DNA from: Phytoseiulus persimilis
Taxonomy: Eukaryota; Arthropoda; Arachnida; Mesostigmata; Phytoseiidae
Reading direction: 5' to 3'
Length of the DNA: 64,000 nt
Assembly: GCA_037576195.1 (NCBI GenBank)
Contig: CM075102.1
Coordinates: forward strand, 31,554,745 to 31,618,744
The notes under the pieces are model-generated. The model was given only the letters and a program-made list of their open reading frames with translations. It was not told the DNA's origin and searched no databases. Positions within the stretch are counted from its first letter, which is position 1. Every line of letters begins with the position of its first letter. A program made the position numbers and the translations under genes. Of the stretch, positions 1 through 10,549 are shown in pieces.

Positions 1-281
1 TCGACTCGAGGTAATGGCCTCTGACACGGCCAATTTTTCGGAGGTGTATCCTAGCCACTGGCCGAATAGAGCCCATCCACGAAAGTCTATGACCGTGCAA
101 CGTCCACCGTCAGTGTTTAGGACCCAAATTGTGATGAAGAGCTGTCATAAATTGCGAGCTTCCTGACAACGCCATCGCCGGCCTGTCGGTGGTTCCGCTC
201 GGTTCCAACGCTCAGTTCGTCGACATCGGAGCCTGTCGGATACGCGATGGAGGCCGGTCTTGTTGTCCATCGGATTCTCAC

Positions 282-498
282 CAGTCGGATTTCCGTGGAA
301 CTCCACCATCGGTCTGCTTGATGCGGCGCTCGGGAACTTCACTTCTCTTTTGATACTTCCGTGATCCTCATTAGTTATACGCGGGGAGTCGTAACCTCGA
401 TTCTTCGGTGGGGATTCAGCTTTGACCGAGGCCTCTGAGGAGAACCCAGGCCCTCGAGTCGCTGTCTTCGTTGACACATCATGTGGGAGACGGTCCAA
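282..498 (-). CDS. candidate internal exon, unidentified, possibly a nuclear protein
   Basis: I do not recognise this protein. The minus strand is open here and ends at a good donor (GTGAGA, exon end at 282, phase 1). The translated stretch is polar and rich in Ser, Pro, Lys and Glu. It contains two psi-K-x-E sumoylation-type motifs, VKAE and IKRE, about 30 residues apart, which is a style common in transcription factor linkers. The 5' limit is uncertain: several AG acceptors occur between about 430 and 480, and no ATG begins the frame. Further exons would lie to the left, beyond the window edge or in the first 280 bases, where I could not place one. It could be a chance open frame. Confidence 0.28.
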
Positions 499-3400
499 TC
501 AACGATCGTGGGAACTCCAGTTCAATAATATTCAAGCTTTACAAGACCACTACAATTTCTCTGCCGGTAGGTGAACGCGTGAAGTCGATAGTTGGAGTTA
601 ATTCTAGTTCAACCTCGTCGGTTATCTGATGACGATATCTTGGCCAGCCTATAATTCCAGACGGCAACGAGCCGACTTGTTTTCTCCGGCTGCGGTGCTT
701 GTGATCGAGCAACAAAACTCGCCCCTCATCAGCTGCTGATGAGGCAAGCAAATATCGAACCGGACAAACGCTACGATCTGTCGTCAGGTGAGAAGCGGAT
801 GCGCCATCCTTGGTGCCGCGGGAGGAATCTGAACGAATCAAAGATCTGCTCGAGTTGACGCGGTTTTCGACTACGGTCCGCTCGGGATAGGGTTTTCTCT
901 TTTCTTCTCTCTGTAATTGTGCAGAAGATGCTCCGACGTGGATCTTGATGCTCAACAGAAGTTCTCTGTTCTTTTGCCGGGGAAGAGAACGACACGGTTC
1001 CACTCTGAAACGGTCCGCTTGTGTGCAAAGTGCGTTCGCCCGACTCCACGGGGAGATGGAATCACACCGAACTAGAAAACGTTCGTCACACGTTCGGGTG
1101 CTGAAGCTCCGGAGATGTTCCATCATCACTTCTCCAGAGGGTTTTCTGTTGCAAAACAACTCAACAAGAACGCGCGGTTCTCGATCTTTTTGAGGCTTTC
1201 CGACGATGATGGGATTCAGCCGGAGGGTTGTTCTGATCGGGCGTCGCAAGCCGCGGAAGGCTCGTCCGAAAAGGGCAATGAACGCCAGTAAATTCACCTT
1301 GCGGGCATTTTCCGAGTTACAAAACCGACAACACTAGTTTGGCTTGTTTTCTCGCATCAGGGAGATGGCGAGAGGCTGGACAAAAGCTCTACGGAACTGT
1401 TTCTTCAATGATATCGGGGATTCTGAGGACAACTGACTTCGGGGAGATTCGCACGAGGGCCTCGAGCGCGTTCAGTCGGGAAGACTCCGACATGTTCGCC
1501 CCTATCGAGCACGAATCCGGCAGAAAACAATTCCGTGAATGCGAGGTTTGACATCTGAGTTTCTTGACGGCTCTCAGTAGAGAATGTGAGGCCTTATCAG
1601 AGGTGAGAGATTCTGGACTTGCGTCAAGCAGCAGCCGACCGGCTCACCCGCGGTCGGTAAGAGGATGGGTATCCATCTTCCGTTGTTATCCTTGTCGTTG
1701 TCCGCGTGTTCCCCTCGACCGCGTCCTCTCTTTTCATCCGACGTGTCAGCGGTTCTCTCGATGGTGTTTTCGGGTGTATCAGCGTCCATACTCTGCGTTG
1801 TCCTTCGTTAACCCCGCTAGGCCGAAGGACATCAGCTGGCTCATCATGAAAGGATACGACATGGAACGAGCAGCTTCTGTTGTTTTTTGTTGTTGCGGCC
1901 GCTGCTGGGAGCGAGCAGAGCGATTGTTGTAGTTTTATTGCTCCTGGTTAACGAGATCGTTTGCGGCCTTTCACCCAGCGAAGTGTTTCCATTCACGTTC
2001 CACTGTGTTTTTTCTCTTTTGCTTTTCCCATCTATCTTCGAACTTCTTTCAATTACGGAGAGGAAGCAGAAAGTTCTCAAGCACCCCCTGTATCTTGAAT
2101 GACGCTCACGAACAGATGATTACATTCGGCTCTGCTGGCAACATTCAATCGATTGCAAACTATCGAAAATCACAGAAAGACTCGGTTTCTGTAATATTTC
2201 GCGGGGACCACTATTAACGATGGAAAAAGGAAGAAGACTTGCATCCTAATGACTGCAATGTGAGAGCTGAGAGATCCTCCGCTTCCCTTTGCTCATTTCC
2301 TCCTACCGACATTCCGTGCGGCCAGAGTCGCTCGAGTCGATTTAGTCACATGAAACAGGATAATCGCCGTCCAAGATAATGCAAATACGAGCACTCGACT
2401 CCGCGAGAAGAATGCACATCGATTGACACACTCATGCTGTCCCGAATAGGGCTTATCGGGTTGAGCAAACTTCCAGAAAAGAGCGGCGGTTCAAGGGGTC
2501 GCATTCCGAGGAGAGGAGCCGAATGTATCTTCGAGAAGGAGCGATCAGAAGTGTACCGCCGAACAGGCATTCGGCATTCAATTATTTCGGCACCTCATGA
2601 CCGTTGAGAAGTCCGCGCGAGCCGATAGGGTCTGCGTCTCGTAAATGCTTCGCCGCTCTTCCCGCGATGAGAGGAGCGGGACAGTGAAAGGAAATAGAAA
2701 CATCTGACTGCCGGGAGAAAGTACTTCAATGCGTAATTGACCGGGCTGCTTTGAATATTGGGATGACTCCAAGCGGGCCGACAGACAGGGACGACAACAA
2801 CAAATTGTTGCTTGTGGAGGGTCAGCGCGTTGAGACGAATACACGTGAGCACTGACGGGCAGCTTGTTCGTAGGCCTGTTAGCTTGGTACACAGAACTGA
2901 TCAGAAAATGTTCATCGACTTCTTGTTCGTCGAAGCGGCATAATGGCCGTTGTTAGTGCCGCCTGCGCTTCAGCTGCGTCGCTGGGTATTCATGCCACCG
3001 AAAGATCGCGCAAGCGACGATCAAAGCTTTCGATGGAGCTTTTTTAGGCCACACACACGATTCCGGTACATGCGTCCACTCGGGATGACGAACTCTCTTG
3101 CTGAAGCGCTCTTGATTAACTGAGCTGCAGGCAATCATCCCATCGAATGGGGGATTATGCGCAGATCTTGCTCACAACGACTTTCGGCTAGAGGCTCCTG
3201 GGATTAGACGACATGATCGTGGCCCCCGGTTAGAGGTCGGAGCCTTCGCTCGTTTTGCCACCGGTAGGGCGAGGTCAAGGGAAGGCAGAGCGCTCTCATG
3301 GTCTCAATCCCGGGGCTTCTGACTGGGCTTTGTGAACGAGAGTGGGATCGGAAGATTTCCAGGGAACTCTAGAGCTCGGAGGATCACCATATCACGTTCG

Positions 3401-6400
3401 GTACAACCAGAACGTTCAAAGACTCTGTTGACCGCAAATTTTCCTTGTGAGCTCTGCGGTTGTTTCCCTCTCAATTTCGTCAAACCAACGGCCACTGCTT
3501 TTGGCGAAAAGCACTTACGGCCGGTTTTCAACATACAAGTGGGAAGCGAAACACTGTGATGATGTAAATAAAGGAAGAAGAGTAAATAGAGAGCCCGTCT
3601 CACAACGGTGCCGTGTTCGACAGCTGGTGTTTGGGACTCAATACCGACGAAAAACCCAGAAGTTCCTTCCTTCGGTCACCTCTGATAGGGGCTCCGGATT
3701 CGCTTTCACTCGTTATTTCTCATCCCATGCCTGCCTTGGCGACAATCCGGAAGACCCGCGCTGAAAGCTCCATGGCTTGCATTTGGGTACGAGCGGCAGT
3801 CAACAGAAATGAAAAAAAAATAGCAGCTGACGGACGCGTCCGCTAGGATGATTCCTTCCCTGAGCTCCGAATAACGAAAGAAAAAACCTCGAAGAAAGTG
3901 AGCATCCGGGCTTTCTCTGGTGGCCCTCGTTTCAGCCCGTGTTTATGTGTCTTCGTCGCGATTGCTTTAATTGCTGAGAATTTTACGCAGGAGTTTCTCG
4001 AGACATTACGGGTCGTCGCCAAACGCGCCGGATCAGTCTGCGGACTGCGCCGGCGGATGTGCCACGGAGGAAGAATGAGCAGGAACGGGAGAAGTTGAAG
4101 TAGCTCGAAAGAAGCCGACGACATAGACTTTGTCTCAAGCTTGCGTTCCACTCGGGGAAGAGTGAGATACGCCAATTCTCCATGTCCGTTACAGCCGAGA
4201 GTTATAATTGCCCCGGCGAGGGCTAGCTATAGTTCGACTCTGCGTTAACATAAACGGGACACGACGACGAAAACGAAAGGAAGCAAAAATAATGAAACAA
4301 GAAAGGAATTTACGTACGGCCATATTCAACCTCGTGAACAACAACCATATGAAACAGCTTCCAAGCCACATGTATTAGATGACAGGGGAAAACTGCACGA
4401 TGGAAAACCGTTCGAAAGTAAGCCGCAGAGAATGAATCATCGTAATGGAAACTTCGTGTAACGGCAGTTAGAAACTTATCGATTCCCATGACGCACGAGC
4501 GTAGCCCGTTGCAAGCTTTTTCTGGCTCATCATGAATATCTATATATCTCTCCATCCTGAACCTATAGCGAATTCCACCCAGGATATTCGAAGGAGGCGG
4601 CTGATATGATATCACAATCTCGGACGTGGAAAGATGAACTGAGACATAGAGGAATGAACCGTCTAAGGGCGAGGAGACCCATCAAAATGAGGGTAGAACA
4701 AGATGAGGCAAGCACGCCAGGCAGCCCGAGGAACAATGTGGAACAAAACACTGCGACGAAAAATCGCTGAACAAATATATCTCTGTATTTATATTGCGTG
4801 TCGCAACGCACTGGCTAACTGAGCAGAACACCAGCAGCCAGCTTGCAAAAGTCTGGCGAACAATACTCATTCTAAATGTCACTCCGCGCTTCTATGCGGC
4901 CAACAAAGCATCACACTATTGGTACACCACCGGATTCAAAATTGACAGTTATGTGCGAATGAGAACTTTGAATGATTTAGGAGGAAGTCGCCAATCGACG
5001 GATGAATCCGATTCTCTCTAGAGAACGCACTTTCGAAAAACGGGGGAATCGGCGACATGCCGTCCCTTCAGTCAACCAGAATTGTGGTATTTGTTAATGA
5101 AACTTCAGATTTCGACGGACAGATGGGTGCTCGGTCGAACAGTCCGCAGTCGGAGGGCCAGATCGACGGAACGCCCCATCCGAAATTTTACGGACACACG
5201 GCAACATCAGAAAACGCATACATTCAACCACACGCTCTGTGGGATCTGCCCGGCCGTGACTTATCGCGAATGTGAATGCAGTCGTTGTTATATTTTTCTA
5301 GTATTCTTAGCTGGATAGAGCGATCTTGAGAATTTCAACAGAATACTTAGTCGCTGTCACAGTCGTAAAGTGGGGTATCCACGCTATGCAAACGGATGGG
5401 AAGAAGGGTAGGAATCAAACTGTGCGGGATCCGCTCTCGTTGCCAGACCCATACAGAAGCGCTGGTATGCGTGGCTTTATGCTGCTTCATTTGTTCCAAG
5501 ACAAAGCAGTTGTATCTATTCGACAGCAGGGCGCAGCGCTCTCTCCCATCAAATGTTCCGGAGAACGCTTCGATAAAGGGTTGACACCTTCTTGAGTAGC
5601 GTCTCCACAAACTAGACCTGTTCTCAAGGCCATTTTTATGCTTTCAAGGGATCTAACGGTCACGGCAGGTTCGATCTCGGAACCGCTTAGTCCGCTCGGA
5701 GCGCCCAGGGAGAATGAAACGATAGTGAACACAGACTATGGATTCAGATGATTTATTGATTGTCGTTCGCCTACATCGACCCAGCCATTCTGCCGCTCCA
5801 CCTATGTCCTCTGACGAAATGGGCAATCGAATGAGCTCAGCAGACGGTTTCGGAAGAAGCGGTGAACTACGACGGATACTTCCCGACGGCCATGCCGGCC
5901 GATGATCAGATGTTGACAATGAGCAGCAGTTCACATAGCTGCTCGCAAACATCCCTTCCGAGACCTTGCCTTCTCCCGATGCATCTGTCCTTTGTTCGAG
6001 GGTGTTTCTCAGATTCTGGAACGAGCGGAAACGAGTCCCGATCGACGAGTAGAAATGGCGCGCGGCGCACCACAATTGCAAGCTGGAAACGTCACATTGA
6101 CTCCACTTCATGCTCGAGGTCAGAGAGGAAGCGTGGGCTCGATCCAGCGAGTTTCCATAGATTGTATCCTCTTCGGGCATGTGCCGTAGTGCATCTCGTC
6201 GGCCCCCATATGGTGCATCCCTGCCGCTCCCGACTTTCAAACCCAGAGCGCACCCAACAGTTGCAAAGGGGACGTCTACTTCCACGTGACGGAAGCTCTC
6301 AACTCTTGCTGGGAAATCACAACCAAGAGGAACGCAGCGGCGGCATAGGCAGCTCGCGGCATATTCTGCCATTTTACTCGAACAACTTTCAGCGAGTCGG

Positions 6401-7100
6401 AGCGATGAGACTCTGCTCATTTTTAAAGCTCTGAAACACCTCGCATGACAAACTCCAATCGAGAATGATCACTGGGGACCAAGTACATCAATCACTTTCA
6501 TGCTCAATCAACAACGAGCGAGTAGTTGTCAGTGCTTCTGGAACACCCCCAGTCATATCTATGATGGATGGCTTGATCCTCTGTTGACTGGTTCGGGATC
6601 TCTGCTCGATGAGAGTGTAAGGCCAAGGAGAATCGTTGTGGATGGTACGCGATCATAGGGGTCGACCTTCAAGCTCTCTGAGCACGGGCGATCCGTGAGC
6701 TATCCGATGCATTCGAGAATCCGTTTGTCAGTGAGTTTGCTTTCAAACTCGCTTTTCACGTCCGACGTATCAACATTTGTTTACGGACGCGTCAAGGGGA
6801 GCATTATGGCCGACTTCTCCCTCTTCGGGTTCGTCGTTATCAGAGCCGATCGCTTGCTTCGCACGCTGCCTGCAACTCTTCCTACAGTGTTTTGGAAGGA
6901 CCCTCACGCCGCGAAAGTTTCGAGAATCTGATCCGTTGGGAGCCGGCTCAGAATTCTGGTCAGCAATCGGAAGCTTCCCGAGAACCATCAAAGCCTCCCC
7001 AGAATTCGGAACGGATCACGCTGTGGCAAAGCAACCGGCACAAACTGTTTTGCACCGTGATCCAGGATGCCGAATCAACTTTGACGCGCAAGAACACCCA
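499..7100. other. no supported gene (about 6.6 kb)
   Basis: Several long open frames exist, the largest at 539-1297 minus (252 codons) and 5653-6420 minus (255 codons). None shows a recognisable domain or a convincing chain of splice sites, and both strands are often open together. TA-poor sequence of this kind lowers stop-codon frequency by chance. I see no repeats of note. The stretch may be intergenic or long-intron sequence. Confidence 0.5.
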
Positions 7101-7143
7101 AGACCAAACAAGAAGATTTCGGCGTCGCTCCAACGCGCCCCAG

Positions 7144-7800
7144 TCAGATGATGTGCTGGACAGCTTTGAGTGTGAAATCGTCGATGATTTCTTGCTGGTC
7201 TGAGATCTTGGATTCGAGCGTTTCGATTTTGAAAAACACGTCGCGAACTGCCGTTGCCAAGTGTGCAGCGTTCGGCATACTTCTAGGTCCAGCACCGCGG
7301 AATCCTTCAAAGAAGAATTTCATTCCATTCATTCCGCGAGTATTCTCAACAGAAAGTGCCCTGCGCTTTTCTGAGGCCGGAACTTGGAAAATTATTTGGG
7401 ACGCGAGTTTCGGTCGACGGATCAACTTCACTTTCTTTCTAGCCCATAACCTGATCCAGAATTTTCTCCATTATTTCCCTGAACCTTGCGGACGAAATCC
7501 ATCATCCAACTCGTTCTGCCTTTGGGACGCAGCGACGAATCGATCGATTGAGCCGTGCTATTTGAACACAAACTGGATTGAATTCACGGGACGAGCCGCC
7601 GAAAGGAGCGTGGATCCCACGGAATTCACACTGCTCGAACTTTTCGAAGCTATTTGTGACAAATCTTTGCCAGGGCTGATCCACTGCGACCTGGGTCAAG
7701 ACCAGTGGGTGAAAATCGAGAAGTCGTGCTCGAAAAAATTGGCGACGCGGATGAAATCGCCAGCAATCAGATCCCACTCGGAGCTCCTGAGCCGATGATG
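7144..7800 (-). pseudogene. possible decayed coding sequence with a coiled-coil segment
   Basis: On the minus strand one reading frame from about 7800 down to 7144 looks protein-like but has three in-frame stops. Its final 95 codons (7431-7144) are open and end in a heptad-like Lys/Glu/Ile/Leu segment, around KIETLESKISDQQEIIDDF, that would form a coiled coil. The plus strand is also open for 216 codons (7148-7798), so strand choice is not secure. No gag zinc knuckle, protease, RT or transposase motif is visible. It may be an old retroelement gag-like relic, exons of an unknown gene, or noncoding. Confidence 0.22.
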
Positions 7801-8189
7801 CGTTGCTATGCAAGTGGGAGGCGACAAAACCCTTCTCGCGAATGAGTACAAGCTCCGGAAAAGGGAGCGCTATAGAGTTACGTGACGGAAGAGTGCCCAA
7901 GTAGTTGGTGAGACGTGCTGTGAATTATGCACATCAACTTAACCAGTATGTAAATATTCAAGAGTTGACATTATCAGCGTCCGAGCAAGCAGAGCCCTCG
8001 AAGCGCACGACCACTCGAAGATGGGCTCCGAGAGAAACCCACTCGAGATGATTCGAAACTTCATCCAGGAATTTTCTGCCAGACCTCAGGGTAGACAGCG
8101 TCTACTGTGTGGAACGGGTTCGACGTTCTGGCGGCTTGAGTACCTCGAACGAAATTCTCGAGCGGAAGTGTCTCCAACCTGGCTCGATG

Positions 8190-8585
8190 TTATCCAAGTC
8201 GAGCATTCTGAGCGATGTAGCGTTCTCCTGGATCCTGTTCAGGGCTCATTCGAGGAAAATGTGGAGTTCGAATATCATTCCACAAATGTTGCCGAGCCTC
8301 AAAAAGTTGACTCGGCAGGATCTTCACGTTCGAGGCTGCGGACGATCACAGAGGAATCGAAGGACTTCAGGCGTTATCAATTGATGTGAACGTACCTTGC
8401 GGAAACCAGTAAGTCATCCAGCCATCGCTCCACTTGCGAAGGAACTGCCGGACTTTGTTCTCGCTCGATGCTTCCGTGTGCTTTTGCACATCGTGAATTT
8501 TGTTTTCCTCGAGACACATTCTTTGCCGGAGCTTTCGCAAGTTGTTGTTCAAATCATTTTCGTTGATCACACTATAATCCAGCAT
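8190..8585 (-). CDS. candidate small two-exon gene, unidentified
   Basis: I do not recognise the protein. Exon 1 runs 8585-8396 from the first ATG after an in-frame TAA and ends at a strong AAG|GTACGT donor (phase 1). A 60 bp intron ends in CCGCAG, and exon 2 runs 8335-8190 to TAA. The phases match, giving 111 residues. Exon 1 is rich in Asn, Lys, Glu and Leu and should be largely helical. It ends with Trp/Tyr-rich WSDGWMTYWFPQ. There is no signal peptide or membrane segment. No AATAAA was found nearby, so the gene could continue with a different exon 2. A second protein-like frame lies at about 8220-8120 minus, out of phase with this model. The splice agreement is suggestive, not proof. Confidence 0.38.
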
Positions 8586-9400
8586 GTTCCAAGCCGTACA
8601 TTGCACTCTACTTCCTTATCCCCAAGTGTGCGAGAGCAGTGGGCTCAATGCTCGACGGCCGCGTGCAACTCCGGGGCACGAGCGTTCAAAACTCTGAAGC
8701 ACGACTCACAGTCACATGGAAAATACTGCCGAGCGATCAGTGGCTGCTGAACGAAGTTGACACTGGACTGAGACGAAAATATTGAGGCTGGAGACCTCAA
8801 ACTGCGCCGTTGGGAAACTTCAGAATAAGTTCTCTTCGATATCCCTTCTCTAGGGGTTCTCCCTTGTTCTGTTGGAGTACGCGAACGCGATATTCACCGT
8901 CAGCACTCCGCCGCGGACCAAGTCGACGTTACTTCTGGATTCCGCTCGCTGCGTGAAATACTTCAAGTTTCTCCCTCTCTCTGCCGTCGAAACCTCCTTT
9001 CCACGCTAAACGGTTCTTCCAATTGTCAGGGAGGCGGCGGGAGAGGCTTTCGTTTGAATGAATCAAGTCGCGGATCACGGCTGTCGACAATTATTCTGTT
9101 CGACTGTGTTCAGAAAATTCACTCATCTGTAGTTGGTTCAGAGATCAAAGCTGCGGCGTGTGCTCCCGCCCTGATAACGGTAGCTACCGTCTCGCGCGAA
9201 CACGTTGTCGTGCTCTTGGAAGGACGAGTCGTTCGCGAAGTTGGAACGCCCAAAAGTTGGAGCCATCCTTCAAGACTACACCGATCGATCCTGATGTCGA
9301 ATTCACCGCTGCTGCTGCCCCGTATCGCGGCTTTCCCGAACACATCGTAGCAGCTGCGGACATTCGACGAAATCACTGTCACGCATGAATAGAGACGCCA

Positions 9401-10135
9401 TTTGACCGGACATGTCCTTGTCCGTCCGGTTTCCGGAATTTCAGCGAAATGTCCGGAATCTGAGATCTTGGGAGGAAAGGTCCGAAGTTCGGGCTCCAAG
9501 AAGATAATTCTGAGACCACTGTTGAGAGATCGAAGGAAACCCATTTCGATTCCAAACCCTTTTGGGAGCTAATGTCCGGTTCTAGAGAGCATTTACCGTG
9601 TTCGCAGACCGCTGTTCCGTCGGCTAGCGGTCTTACTTTGATGGGAAAGTTGCCCGCGCCAGCCACCGCGCAAGCATCTCAAAGCGTGACTCAAAGCGTG
9701 ACTTTCTCACCCGAAGACGTATTTCCAGCGGAAAATAGCTGAAAATACGCTGTCCCATGTTCGAAAGACAATATGTCGGGAAATACTTCGAGCCTTCCAG
9801 ATACTCGAACTTGGAGAAGATCTCGATTAAAGAACCGGTGCTCAAAGCAACAGATGTTGGATACAATAGAAGAGAGAGTGAAGTTCAATCTGACTTCTCA
9901 TCCCAGTACTTGAAACTCATAATGCTGCATGGAATGTCGGGAACATATCGAAGCTCGAGCCTCTTCCAGTCATATGAATTCATGGATCTGGAAAGGTCCG
10001 GTTTCGGTACTGATGTCCTATCCGAACCATGTCCGGTTTGCATGAAAAAAAATGTCCGGTCTCTTCGCATGAAGGAGGGGCTCTCGAGTCCCCCAAGAGT
10101 TTCTCATGGAAGTGGGAGGAGAGGTCCGGTTTGAG
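9401..10135. repeat. cluster of CCGGAC / GTCCGG motifs
   Basis: The short word GTCCGG, mostly within ATGTCCGG or AGGTCCGG, or its complement, recurs about eight times: near 9404, 9420, 9452, 9573, 9996, 10030, 10052 and 10123. Most are followed by TTT, TCT or AAT. This is far denser than elsewhere in the window. The copies are not in register as a tandem array. They could be degenerate repeat remnants or a homotypic binding-site cluster. Confidence 0.55.
9679..9702. repeat. 12-bp tandem duplication
   Basis: TCAAAGCGTGAC occurs twice head to tail at 9679-9690 and 9691-9702. It lies in otherwise unannotated DNA. Confidence 0.9.
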
Positions 10136-10522
10136 CTAACGATCGAGGGAACGACCTCTCGAAAAATATTTTGCACACATTGGAAACCGGAGCAGGGAAA
10201 TCGTTCGGTTCCCGAAACCATGTGCAAACGATATTTCCGAGAGCCCGAGCCACGGGACTCGCGACTTGGGGTCGAGCCATTCGCAGCGGAGATTTCTTGG
10301 CACCACCTGGAAGTCCTTCTTGAGACCAATAAACGTGCAGTTGTGCGAGTTCCCACGCATGGGCACGATGGCAACCCGGAGCGTTCGATCTCGCACTTCG
10401 CGTACCTTTTCCTCATCAGAGAGTTTCTACAGCAACGAGAGTTCACGCAGTCGCGAACGAAAGCCATGACGACGGCCGGAGACCGCGAAGTTGAGCACTT
10501 CCGTCGGAGCGAACGAGCTCAT
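10136..10522 (-). CDS. candidate small spliced gene, unidentified
   Basis: Unidentified. Exon 1 (10522-10499) encodes MSSFAPTE. A 72 bp intron (GTGCTC to CTGTAG) separates it from exon 2, which starts at 10426 and stays open to a stop at 10136, all in phase 0. The product is about 104 residues. Exon 2 opens with an acidic/basic helix (KLSDEEKVREVRDR), then the mixed stretch RVAIVPMRGNSHNCTFIGL. Exon 2 could instead end at CAG|GTGGTG (10307) and join further exons; a protein-like frame at 10070-9885 minus is a possible 3' exon. Without splicing, the same frame runs across a single in-frame TAG (10427-10429), so a decayed gene is the alternative. The region overlaps the GTCCGG motif cluster at its left end. 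Confidence 0.33.
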
Positions 10523-10549
10523 TCCGCATTCATGCGTTCCTAAGCTCAC

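Noticed and set aside
539..1297. 252-codon minus-strand open frame
   Set aside because: No recognisable domain, no plausible splice context, and TA-poor DNA makes long stop-free frames common; other frames overlap it.
5653..6434. Overlapping long open frames on both strands (255 and 190 codons)
   Set aside because: Both strands open together with no domain; composition is Ser/Arg-rich as expected from chance frames in this DNA.
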